Part shown: piece by piece, positions 18,376 to 26,003 of the stretch
Position numbering within the stretch: position 1 is the stretch's first letter
Layout of the letters: every line of letters starts with the position of its first letter
Assembly (NCBI GenBank): GCA_022448665.1
Contig: JAKUUO010000003.1
Coordinates: 68,561-132,560, forward strand
DNA: 64,000 nt
Direction: 5' to 3'
DNA from: Candidatus Thalassarchaeum betae
GTDB lineage: Archaea > Thermoplasmatota > Poseidoniia > Poseidoniales > Thalassarchaeaceae
Translations under genes and position numbers: made by a program
The notes under the pieces: generated by a model
Told to the model about the DNA's origin: nothing
Seen by the model: the letters and a program-made list of their open reading frames with translations, nothing else
The model's database searches: none

Positions 18376-18702
18376 TCAGGGCTTGCCTCCGGGCGGGTCG
18401 TTATCGCGGTTTGCCTCGGTGCGGTTAGGGTCGTATCCCTCCCAGACCTCAGGATTCGAATAGCAGTCGGGGTCGTCCTCGTCGGCCTGGCCACCCTTGT
18501 CATTGTCGATCCCGTCCCCACAGTTACCCTCTCCGCTATCGCCCCTCTTGAGCAGCAGGTCCTCGACGCCCCCTCCGGAGATGACTGCGATCAGAACGCC
18601 GACGAGGGCCAATGTGAGGGCGATCAGGATGACTTTGGATGCCGAGTCCTTGGACTCGACGACCACCCTGACTTCGACCTTGTCATCATCCTTCTCAGAC
18701 AT
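18376..18702 (-). CDS. Small single-pass membrane protein with Asp-rich Cys motif
   Basis: 108 residues from ATG 18702: an acidic/lysine cytosolic N-terminus, one helix (KVILIALTLALVGVLIAVIS) and an exposed tail holding NCGDGIDNDKGGQADEDDPDC. That C-x-D-G-x-D-N-D pattern is a recurrent extracellular calcium-binding or disulfide element in secreted proteins of bacteria and archaea. The function is unknown. It sits between folC and the deaminase on the same strand. Confidence 0.7.
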   Translation of the reverse strand: MSEKDDDKVEVRVVVESKDSASKVILIALTLALVGVLIAVISGGGVEDLLLKRGDSGEGNCGDGIDNDKGGQADEDDPDCYSNPEVWEGYDPNRTEANRDNDPPGGKP

Positions 18703-18727
18703 GTGATTCGGGCATCTCAGCAAGTCA

Positions 18728-19963
18728 TCATACTTGGGCTGCTTGGTGGACAGTCAACTCGTCCCAGAGATTCAAACCATCCCTGTCGACCACATATCCG
18801 AGCAGGTCTCCGATGAGGTAAACGCTCCCGATGACGAGCAGTTCGCACTCGAGCTCCCTCGCCATCTCCCCTGCCATCTCGAAGGCCTTCCCGGGATCTC
18901 TCTCCACTGCTTTGGGGATATGCCCCACCCCCATGCTCTCCATCATCTCCGAGAGTTTCTCTACGCTGACCGCTGGCTCCCTGCCGCTCGTCGGCTCGGT
19001 GAAGACAACTCGCGGGAATTCTTCGTCCTTGCATATCTCGGCCACCACTGGCTCAAGCGTGGCCCTGAGGTCGGCTTTCTGGCTCAATCCCAGCAGGACC
19101 ACGCTGGGTCTGTCTACCTCTGCGAGGTCGTTCGCGAGACTTTCTGCGTTGTGCGCGGCGCTCAGGCGTGTAACCACTCCTTCTATCCAGTCCTCCCCAT
19201 AGCTCGGCGAACGGCCAGGCCAGATGCAGTTTCCCGGGGAGGCTTTCCACCCAAGATGCGCGGCCGCGGTCTCGACCATAGTAGAGTGGCTGGACCACGC
19301 CGAGCCGGTTCGGTGCCTAGGCGACCAAGACAGGTCGCCCGCTGCTTCCTCCTCGATAACTTGTCTAACCAGCGAGTCGTCGTGCTGCAGCGCTATGAGA
19401 GGAACTCCGGGTTGATGTATGCCCACCTTCGCGGCGGCAATCTCAGCGAGAGTATCACCTAGGAACTCGCTGTGCTCCTTCGAGATAGTTGTCAGGATGC
19501 ATAAATCGGCCTTGGTAAGAACATTAGTCGCATCAAACTCCCCTCCCAACCCGGTCTCGATAATGCCACGCCCTATTCCGGCCTCACTGAATGCAAGCAT
19601 CGCAACGAGGAAGGTGGCCTCAAAGTAGGTCGGGGTGCACTCTGGCTTCTCCTCGGCAACTTTCCTCACGCGGCGGAGCAATTTGTCGAATTTTTTGGGA
19701 GGAATTGGCCTTCCATTGATTCTGATTCTCTCCTCTACGGTCACCAGATGTGGAGAGGTGAACAGTCCTACTTTGCAACCGTTGGCGTAGGCAGCCGCAG
19801 ACAGTTGGACGCATACAGATCCCTTTCCGTTACTACCAGCGACATGAATTGAAGGGAAGTCAAGATGTGGATTTTTCAGTCTGGAGAGAAGTGTCTCGCA
19901 TTTCTCCAAGCCCAGTTTTACTCCCATTAACATCCGCTCGTCGAGCCAGTCTCGGACGCTCAT
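18728..19963 (-). CDS. folC: Folylpolyglutamate / dihydrofolate synthase (Mur ligase family)
   Basis: 411 residues. It has the ATP loop VAGSNGKGSVC, the FolC-typical TSPHLVTVEERIRINGRPI, then ATFLVAMLAF, IETGLGGEFDATNV and LTTISKEHSEFLGDTLAEIAAAKVGI, which are strong family signatures. It adds glutamate to dihydropteroate or to folate-type cofactors. ATG 19963 (MSVRDWLDERMLMG) starts the domain; the open frame to 20131 would run into the divergent presenilin-like gene and is rejected. Whether the substrate is tetrahydrofolate or another pterin cannot be decided here. The stop is close to the small membrane protein gene, suggesting one operon with it and the deaminase. Confidence 0.88.
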   Translation of the reverse strand: MSVRDWLDERMLMGVKLGLEKCETLLSRLKNPHLDFPSIHVAGSNGKGSVCVQLSAAAYANGCKVGLFTSPHLVTVEERIRINGRPIPPKKFDKLLRRVRKVAEEKPECTPTYFEATFLVAMLAFSEAGIGRGIIETGLGGEFDATNVLTKADLCILTTISKEHSEFLGDTLAEIAAAKVGIHQPGVPLIALQHDDSLVRQVIEEEAAGDLSWSPRHRTGSAWSSHSTMVETAAAHLGWKASPGNCIWPGRSPSYGEDWIEGVVTRLSAAHNAESLANDLAEVDRPSVVLLGLSQKADLRATLEPVVAEICKDEEFPRVVFTEPTSGREPAVSVEKLSEMMESMGVGHIPKAVERDPGKAFEMAGEMARELECELLVIGSVYLIGDLLGYVVDRDGLNLWDELTVHQAAQV

Positions 19964-20037
19964 TTCGAATCCTCGGTCGCCGGATGGGCTCAGGCGCGAA
20001 CGGGTCAAGGTGATATGGCCCTTGAGTTTGTGGGAGC

Positions 20038-21102
20038 ATGATGGCCCAAGGCGAGTCCCCCGGTATACTCGAGGAGATGCAGCAGCAATGGGCCTCGATG
20101 GCCGGGATGGCCGGGATGTTCGTGGGAACAATTCTGCTCGGACTGAGTATCCAGCCAGTCTACGACATACCCGAGGCCAGAGCCTTCGGGGAGGAGGGGG
20201 CAGCGAAAGCCGGTAACGTCCTACTGGAGATGTTCTTCATTCTGATCTTCACTGTTGTAATAATCTGGCTGGCGCGAAAGGGGATGGACTTCGTGATCAA
20301 GGCAATTGTGATGTTCGCCCTGTGGTTCAGCATGTTCTACGCGCTGCAGCCCTATTCAGCCCTGTTCTGGTGGTTGATTGGCATCGAATCCGTCTACTTG
20401 GTAGTCAGCAGCACCGTGATCATCAGCACCGCGTTGATGGTGGTGCTGCATCGGTATCCTGAGTGGTATGTGGTGAACGGGGTCGGAATACTGGTCGGAG
20501 CCGGTGTCGTCACGATAATCGGAATCTCGTTCGTGCCCGTCCTCATCATTCTCTTCATGGTGATAGCGGCAGTCTACGACCACTGGGCGGTCAACAGCAG
20601 CAAGCACATGCTCGAACTGGCAGACACCATGATCAGCCTCAAACTGCCTGTGCTACTGGTCGCTCCGAAAAGCAAGGGCTACTCATTCCTCGAAGAGGGG
20701 GACCAGGTGATGCGTAGCGAGACACCCGAGGACATGGACTGGGATGACCCTGTCAAGAACATGCCCGAGCCGAAGAAGAGCGGTGGGGACGCTCTGTTCA
20801 TGGGTCTGGGAGATGTCATCTTCCCAGGAATGCTGGTCATCTCGGCTGTCTCCTTCCTGCCTGAGATGGGTCCTGAGATCCCTACGCTATTCGGGACCAT
20901 GCACGCAGGTCCCCTGACTGTTGGACTGGGGACTCTTGTCGGTGGCCTAGCCGGTTATGTCGCTCTGATGACTCAAGTCGCACGCGGGAAACCGCAGGCG
21001 GGCCTGCCTCTCCTTAACGGCGGCAGCATACTCGGGTACCTGATTGCGGGCATCATCGCGCTTGGCCCGACCGCTCTTTGGCAGGACATCTCGTTCTTCT
21101 GA
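20038..21102 (+). CDS. Presenilin/SPP-type intramembrane aspartyl protease homologue
   Basis: 354 residues with about nine membrane helices. The diagnostic pair is present: AAVYDHWAV with Asp181 and MGLGDVIFPG with Asp259, followed near the C-terminus by AGLPLLNGG (321-329) in the place of the PALP motif, with Gly in place of Pro-Ala. Archaeal presenilin homologues cleave transmembrane substrates, for example remnant signal peptides. A charged loop of about 55 residues lies between the two catalytic helices. ATG 20038 or 20041 follows GGGAG. It is divergent from folC and 54 bp ahead of serS on the same strand. Confidence 0.9.
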   Translation: MMAQGESPGILEEMQQQWASMAGMAGMFVGTILLGLSIQPVYDIPEARAFGEEGAAKAGNVLLEMFFILIFTVVIIWLARKGMDFVIKAIVMFALWFSMFYALQPYSALFWWLIGIESVYLVVSSTVIISTALMVVLHRYPEWYVVNGVGILVGAGVVTIIGISFVPVLIILFMVIAAVYDHWAVNSSKHMLELADTMISLKLPVLLVAPKSKGYSFLEEGDQVMRSETPEDMDWDDPVKNMPEPKKSGGDALFMGLGDVIFPGMLVISAVSFLPEMGPEIPTLFGTMHAGPLTVGLGTLVGGLAGYVALMTQVARGKPQAGLPLLNGGSILGYLIAGIIALGPTALWQDISFF

Positions 21103-21132
21103 GCGGAATGGCCGATTGATTGAAGGGATGCT

Positions 21133-21153
21133 GACCAGCCCTAGGGGCTGGTC
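21133..21153 (+). repeat. Stem-loop ending 3 nt before the serS start (UAG loop)
   Basis: GACCAGCCC / GGGCTGGTC, a perfect 9-bp stem with loop TAG, followed by GCA and then the serS ATG. It contains the only purine-rich candidate for a ribosome site (AGGGG), which would be buried in the stem. The same arrangement, a TAG loop and a 3-nt gap to ATG, occurs at 55470-55488. Confidence 0.75.
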
Positions 21154-21156
21154 GCA

Positions 21157-22437
21157 ATGCTCGACATCAGCATGTTCAGAGAACACGCTGACGTTATTCG
21201 GGCCGACCACGACAGGCGGGAGCTGACGCACGAGAACATCGACGAGGTCATCCGTCTCGATGAGGAGTGGCGCAGGGCTAGATACGACGCCGACCAACTG
21301 CGTAAGGCCAGAAACGAGGCTGCGAGGGGGGTTGCGGCGGCTAAGAAATCGGGTGACTCCGACGCTGCTGACTCCATTATGGCGGAAGTCGCAGACATCG
21401 GCTCGCAAATCGACGAGTTGGGTGCGCACTCAGACGAGTGCCTAGCACAACGCGATGCCCTGAGGATGCGGATCCCGAACATCCTGCACGCCGACGTTCC
21501 CGTAGGTGAGGACGATCAGAAGAACACGCTCCGTAGCATGCACGGAGAGAAGGTCGAGTTGGGCTTCGAGGCGCGCAACCACAACGACTTGATCGAGATG
21601 AACGGATGGGTCGACCAGGCGCGAGGTGCCAAGGTCGCCGGCAGCCGCTTCTACTTCATGCAGGGCGACTTGGCGCGGCTGGAGATGGCCCTCCAGCAGT
21701 ACGGGGCCGACTTCTTGATGGGTAGAGGCTACACACTTGTCCAGCCGCCGCTGATGATGAATCGAGAAGCCTACGAGGGCGTCACCGACCTCGAGGACTT
21801 CGAGACCGTGATGTACGGAGTCGAGCCGGACAAGCACTATCTCATCGCGACCAGTGAGCATCCGCTCACAGCGATGAGGATGGATGAGATCATCGAACCG
21901 TCGGAATTGCCCATCAGACTCGTCGGTGTCTCGCCATGCTTCCGTCGCGAGGTTGGTGCGCATGGGCTCTCGGACCGGGGTATCTGGCGCGTCCACCAGT
22001 TCACGAAAATCGAGCAGATCGTCATCTGCCATCCCGACGACAGCTGGGGTCACCACGAGGAGCTTCTAGACAACGCGATCGGCCTATGGGACAACCTCGG
22101 ACTGCACTACCGGGTGGTCAACATCTGCACAGGAGACATGGGGACAGTGGCATCTAGGAAGTACGACTTGGAGGCCTGGCTACCGGGAGCCGGGGACTAC
22201 AAGGAGGTCGTCTCTTGTTCCAACTGCACCGACTACCAAGCCAACCGACTGCGCATGCGATACCGTACCACTGAGGGCAATGCGGCGGTCCACACGCTCA
22301 ACTCGACCGCCGTGGCCACGAGCAGAGCCCTGGTAGCCATAATGGAACAGAACCAGATGGAGGACGGTCGCGTCAGCATCCCCGAGGTCCTCAGGCCCTA
22401 CATGGGAGGACAGGGGGCCCTTGAGCCACTTCACTGA
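21157..22437 (+). CDS. serS: Seryl-tRNA synthetase (common type)
   Basis: Class II synthetase (426 residues) charging tRNA-Ser. An N-terminal coiled-coil arm (residues about 25-100, rich in Ala/Arg/Glu) precedes the catalytic core. Motif 2 is SPCFRREVGAHGLSDRGIWRVHQF; motif 3 is LNSTAVATSRALVAIMEQNQ. This is the ordinary bacterial/archaeal/eukaryotic form, not the rare methanogen form. Start ATG 21157, directly after a stem-loop. The stop overlaps the convergent DUF4126 gene by 7 bp. Confidence 0.96.
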   Translation: MLDISMFREHADVIRADHDRRELTHENIDEVIRLDEEWRRARYDADQLRKARNEAARGVAAAKKSGDSDAADSIMAEVADIGSQIDELGAHSDECLAQRDALRMRIPNILHADVPVGEDDQKNTLRSMHGEKVELGFEARNHNDLIEMNGWVDQARGAKVAGSRFYFMQGDLARLEMALQQYGADFLMGRGYTLVQPPLMMNREAYEGVTDLEDFETVMYGVEPDKHYLIATSEHPLTAMRMDEIIEPSELPIRLVGVSPCFRREVGAHGLSDRGIWRVHQFTKIEQIVICHPDDSWGHHEELLDNAIGLWDNLGLHYRVVNICTGDMGTVASRKYDLEAWLPGAGDYKEVVSCSNCTDYQANRLRMRYRTTEGNAAVHTLNSTAVATSRALVAIMEQNQMEDGRVSIPEVLRPYMGGQGALEPLH

Positions 22438-23027
22438 GCCACTGGTTCCTTCTTCTTTCGCTTCATTCGTAGAAGCAGGGCCACTATCAGCAGCACGAAC
22501 AACGCAGAGAGGAACGGAATCAGAATCGCAATCAGAGTCAGTGCCACGCTCGCGACGTTCTCACCTGTAGCCACAGCCGAGTTCCCCAATCCGAAGGTGA
22601 AAGTCGAACTCAGACCCCTGGTGGCTACCGTGGCAGACTGGATGGTAGCCGCCACACCGCCTCCGGCGACAATAGCGATTGCCCACTGAATAATCGGGTC
22701 GTTGCCCTCGAGGACTATGGCCGTCATCGCGACGCCTGCCATGATAGAAGCCGGCGTTGCGATGGTATCGAGAGCATTGTCGATCCAAGGAGCATAGAAC
22801 GCAGCGAACTCCGCTACTGTAGCTATTCCCAAGACGACTATCGACAGAGTGGACGTGAAGAATTCAAACTGGGTTCCTATGAGATCTATGTCTAGAAACC
22901 AAACCACGTTGAAGCGAGCAGCCAGCGATAGCAGGAACGGGGGCAGGAAGACACGGAATCCCGAGGCTGCGGCTAGGCTGATGCCCATCAGGGTGGCCAT
23001 GATGATGGTCACCTCTTGCATGGGCAT
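22431..23027 (-). CDS. DUF4126 family membrane protein
   Basis: About 198 residues, four or five helices. The N-terminal GISLAAASGFRVFLPPFLLSL and the middle EFAAFYAPWIDNALDTIATPASIMAG match the DUF4126 layout; the C-terminus is a helix followed by a lysine/arginine cluster (RMKRKKKEP). The molecular role of the family is unknown. Start is ATG 23027 or ATG 23021; a TATA-like TTAATATC centred about 25 nt before 23021 would suit a leaderless transcript from the second. Downstream of the biotin carrier gene on the same strand. Confidence 0.78.
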   Translation of the reverse strand: MPMQEVTIIMATLMGISLAAASGFRVFLPPFLLSLAARFNVVWFLDIDLIGTQFEFFTSTLSIVVLGIATVAEFAAFYAPWIDNALDTIATPASIMAGVAMTAIVLEGNDPIIQWAIAIVAGGGVAATIQSATVATRGLSSTFTFGLGNSAVATGENVASVALTLIAILIPFLSALFVLLIVALLLRMKRKKKEPVAQ

Positions 23028-23040
23028 CCGACTGCGGGGC

Positions 23041-23050
23041 GTGATATTAA
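23041..23050 (-). promoter_or_regulatory. TATA-like box before the DUF4126 gene
   Basis: Minus-strand TTAATATCAC is the only AT-rich box in the 36-bp gap, centred about 19 nt before ATG 23027 and 25 nt before ATG 23021. Archaeal TATA boxes lie about 25-27 nt before transcription starts, so it would suit leaderless initiation at 23021. Confidence 0.3.
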
Positions 23051-23063
23051 CCCAAACCCGGCA

Positions 23064-23564
23064 TCAATCGCCGATTTGTACCAGAATCTCCCCCATATCG
23101 ACTCTGTCGCCCTCGGAAAAGTGGAGTTTCGTGACCTCGCCCGCCTTCGGGGCCTGTATCCGGTGCTCCATCTTCATCGCCTCCAACACAACGAGTGTCT
23201 GTCCCTTGCGCACTCTCTGCCCCTCCTTGACGTGAACCTCGAGTACCGTCCCGGGCATCGGTGCAGAGAGGCTGCCTTCAGCCGGCTCGGTCCCGGCGCT
23301 GCCGGGCTCGTGCGCGCGGACGATGTGAATTCGCCCATCGAGGTGTATCCACCAGGCATCTCCGACCTTGGCCACGTGGGCGAGTCGGGGGGTCCCGGCG
23401 ATCTCCACCCTGAGTCGCCCGTGATGGTCGTCACGGGTGATTGAGATTTCCGGAGAGTCGAGTTCCATTCCATCGTGTTGTACCGACGAGAGTCTCAGAG
23501 CGCCGTCCGAGTCATTTAGGGCGGCGGTGTACCGCCTGCTGTCCTCTCCCACGCTCCAATCCAT
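23064..23564 (-). CDS. Biotin carboxyl carrier protein, stand-alone
   Basis: 166 residues. The C-terminal biotinyl domain shows APMPGTVLEVHVKEGQRV and LEAMKMEH with Lys131 as the biotinylated lysine. The N-terminal half resembles the linker/BT-type region that joins biotin carboxylase to the carrier in acyl-CoA carboxylase alpha chains. Here it is a separate gene 9 bp downstream of the carboxylase gene, so the usual alpha subunit is split in two. It carries carboxyl groups between the biotin carboxylase and the carboxyltransferase. Confidence 0.92.
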   Translation of the reverse strand: MDWSVGEDSRRYTAALNDSDGALRLSSVQHDGMELDSPEISITRDDHHGRLRVEIAGTPRLAHVAKVGDAWWIHLDGRIHIVRAHEPGSAGTEPAEGSLSAPMPGTVLEVHVKEGQRVRKGQTLVVLEAMKMEHRIQAPKAGEVTKLHFSEGDRVDMGEILVQIGD

Positions 23565-23573
23565 ATTCTCACC

Positions 23574-25127
23574 TCAGGGGAATGACCTCGACAGGGTCCT
23601 GAACGGGTCACCTGAATGCCCTGTGTGCTCGTCTACGGAGCCAGACGCGTCGTCCGAAGGGGCTCGCTCCATCCCAAGTCGCTGGGCTGCAGAAGCTATG
23701 GCGACGAGGACGGCCGGATCTGCTCCCGGCTCAGCGAATTCTGAGATGGGAGCGGAGTCCAGAAACTCAGTGGTGACACTCCCGCTCGCGAATGCGTGGT
23801 GCGCGGCCGCATTACGGAGGAATCCGATATTGGTGGTCACTCCCAGCGCCACTAGGTCTGCTAGGGCGGCGTCGAGCCTGCGCAGAGCAGCCCGGCGAGT
23901 TGAGGCGTGAACGACTAGTTTGGCTAGCATCGGGTCGAAGTCGATGGTTACGACATCGCCCTGCCTGACTCCCGAGTCGACTCTGATTCCCGGGCCGTGC
24001 GGCGGCTTCCACAAGGCCAGCCTGCCAACCACAGGAAGGAATCCCTTCGATGCGTCTTCTGCGTAGATTCGCGCTTCGATGGCGTGGCCGCTCATACCGA
24101 CATCGCTCTGCGCTATTCCCAATTGCAGGCCCGCAGCCACCTCAAACTGCTTCTGAACGAGGTCTATGCCCGTGGTCATCTCTGTCACAGGGTGCTCGAC
24201 CTGCAATCGGGTGTTCATCTCGAGGAAGTAGAAATCGCCTTTCGGCGACAACATGAATTCCACCGTTCCGGCACCGATGTAATCCACTGCCTTGGCTGCC
24301 GTCACCGCTGTGTCCCCCATGGCCTGGCGCAACTGATGATCCACGGCCGGGGAAGGGGACTCCTCGATCACCTTCTGGTGCCTGCGCTGCAAAGAGCAGT
24401 CCCTCTCGTTGAGGTGGATGCAATTTCCGTGGGAGTCGGCGAGAATCTGCACCTCCACGTGCCGTGCGCCGGAGAGTAGTCGCTCGACGTATATCGTGCC
24501 GTCACCAAAGGCGGCTGAAGCCTCTCGCGATGCCGCTTCGTACTCGGTCCTGAGCATCTTGGGCTCGTGCACCGCGCGCATTCCCTTGCCGCCTCCACCA
24601 GCACTAGCCTTGAGCAGTAGGGGGTAGCCGACTCTGGCTGCGCAGGCTGCTAGCGCGCCGAGGTGATCGGCTCCGTCAGGAACCGAGAGCTCCTCGCCGG
24701 GTATCACGGGCACTCCTGACTCAAGCATCCGGATGCGCGCTGAGATCTTGTCTCCCATCGTTGAGATAGCGCCTGACGGCGGGCCGATCCAAATCAGTCC
24801 AGCGTCCTCGACGGCTATGGCGAAGTCGGCTCGCTCGGAGAGGAAACCGTATCCCGGGTGTATCGCTTCGGCCCCACAGCCGCCGGCCGCTGAGATCAGG
24901 GCCTCTGGGTTGAGGTAGGTCTCAGCGAGGGTGGCGCCGGGAAGGTGGACTGCGTCGTCAGCCACCTCGACGTGTAGGGAGCCGGCATCAGCGTCCGAGT
25001 AGACGGCTATTCCACGGAGCCCTGCCTCTCTGGCGGCTTGCAGCACCCGCACGGCGATCTCACCGCGGTTCGCTACCAGCACCGTGCCGAAGGGTCGAGG
25101 AGCGTTGTCGAAGGGTCCTGATGTCAT
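23574..25127 (-). CDS. Biotin carboxylase subunit of methylcrotonyl-CoA-type carboxylase
   Basis: 517 residues, ATP-grasp. VLVANRGEIAVRVLQAARE at the N-terminus, AIHPGYGFLSERADFA, the ATP loop LLKASAGGGGKGMR, ERDCSLQRRHQKVIEESP and FLEMNTRLQVEHPVTEMTTGIDLV are classic biotin carboxylase motifs. It carboxylates biotin using bicarbonate and ATP. The frame ends without a biotinyl domain; that is the next gene. ATG 25127 is chosen, 2 nt after the hydratase stop; a TTG at 25133 is an alternative. The neighbouring carboxyltransferase makes methylcrotonyl-CoA carboxylase the likely assignment, though acetyl/propionyl-CoA activity cannot be excluded. Confidence 0.92.
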   Translation of the reverse strand: MTSGPFDNAPRPFGTVLVANRGEIAVRVLQAAREAGLRGIAVYSDADAGSLHVEVADDAVHLPGATLAETYLNPEALISAAGGCGAEAIHPGYGFLSERADFAIAVEDAGLIWIGPPSGAISTMGDKISARIRMLESGVPVIPGEELSVPDGADHLGALAACAARVGYPLLLKASAGGGGKGMRAVHEPKMLRTEYEAASREASAAFGDGTIYVERLLSGARHVEVQILADSHGNCIHLNERDCSLQRRHQKVIEESPSPAVDHQLRQAMGDTAVTAAKAVDYIGAGTVEFMLSPKGDFYFLEMNTRLQVEHPVTEMTTGIDLVQKQFEVAAGLQLGIAQSDVGMSGHAIEARIYAEDASKGFLPVVGRLALWKPPHGPGIRVDSGVRQGDVVTIDFDPMLAKLVVHASTRRAALRRLDAALADLVALGVTTNIGFLRNAAAHHAFASGSVTTEFLDSAPISEFAEPGADPAVLVAIASAAQRLGMERAPSDDASGSVDEHTGHSGDPFRTLSRSFP

Positions 25128-25129
25128 GT

Positions 25130-26002
25130 TCAACCGTCCTGATCCTCCGGTGACCAGGCCGGCGGTCGGCGATCGAGGAACGCTGACAGCCCCTCTTGAC
25201 CCTCGGGTGAGCCCCTCATCTCGCTGGTCTTGTCAAGCGTCCACCGACGCAGATCCTCATCGGTGCCATGCCAGCGGTCGAAGGTCTGAACGAGCCTCTT
25301 GGCCTCAGTAACCGCCACGGGACCGGTGCTCATCACCGTAGCAATCGCAGCGTCGACCATCTCAGCAGACTCCTCCGATGAGGTGGAGACCTGATCGATC
25401 ATTCCGATATTCAACGCCTCGCGTCCGTCGAAGCGCCCTGCGAGCATGGCGAGCCGTCGGAACTGAGCACTGCCCACGCGGCGGTAGACGTATGGCCCGA
25501 TTACCGCGGGCAGGATTCCCAACTTGGCCTCGGACAGGGCGATTCTCGCGCTGTCGAGAGCGATTACGTGGTCAGAGCAGGCGAGGAGGCCGGCACCCCC
25601 GCCCAGTGCCACCCCCTGAACGGTGGAGATGGTGAAACAAGGATGTGCCCACAGGGTGTTGAATAAGCGGTCGAGGCGCTCGGAGTCGGCACGGTTCTCC
25701 TCCGGGGTCTTGACCCCTGCATCTCGCATCATGTTGATGTCGGCTCCTGCGCAGAAGTGCCGTCCTGCGCCACGGAGCACCAGCACCCGCAGGTACTCGG
25801 AGCCGTCCTGATCACGCAGCGAGCCGGTTGTGCCGACGGAGCGCTGCGCGGTCCAGTCGAGTGTGTCGATGAGTTCGCTGATCAGTTGCACGTTGAGTGC
25901 GTTGTAGAGGTCGCTTCGCTCTAGGGTGAGAGTGGCGACCGAGGCGTCGATGCTCAACGAGCAGAATTCCGCTGACGGCCTGACATCGCTCATCCTCAAC
26001 AT
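25130..26002 (-). CDS. Enoyl-CoA hydratase, probably methylglutaconyl-CoA hydratase
   Basis: 290 residues, crotonase fold. Oxyanion-hole motif HFCAGADINMMRDAG and the second motif QGVALGGGAGLLACSDHVIAL with ALSEAKLGILPAVIGPYV are clear. Located between the carboxyltransferase and biotin carboxylase genes with 1- and 2-nt gaps, exactly where liuC sits in bacterial leucine-degradation operons, so hydration of 3-methylglutaconyl-CoA is the likely reaction (context inference). ATG 26002 is supported by AGGATGTG just upstream; ATG 25993 is an alternative. Confidence 0.88.
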   Translation of the reverse strand: MLRMSDVRPSAEFCSLSIDASVATLTLERSDLYNALNVQLISELIDTLDWTAQRSVGTTGSLRDQDGSEYLRVLVLRGAGRHFCAGADINMMRDAGVKTPEENRADSERLDRLFNTLWAHPCFTISTVQGVALGGGAGLLACSDHVIALDSARIALSEAKLGILPAVIGPYVYRRVGSAQFRRLAMLAGRFDGREALNIGMIDQVSTSSEESAEMVDAAIATVMSTGPVAVTEAKRLVQTFDRWHGTDEDLRRWTLDKTSEMRGSPEGQEGLSAFLDRRPPAWSPEDQDG

Positions 26003-26003
26003 A

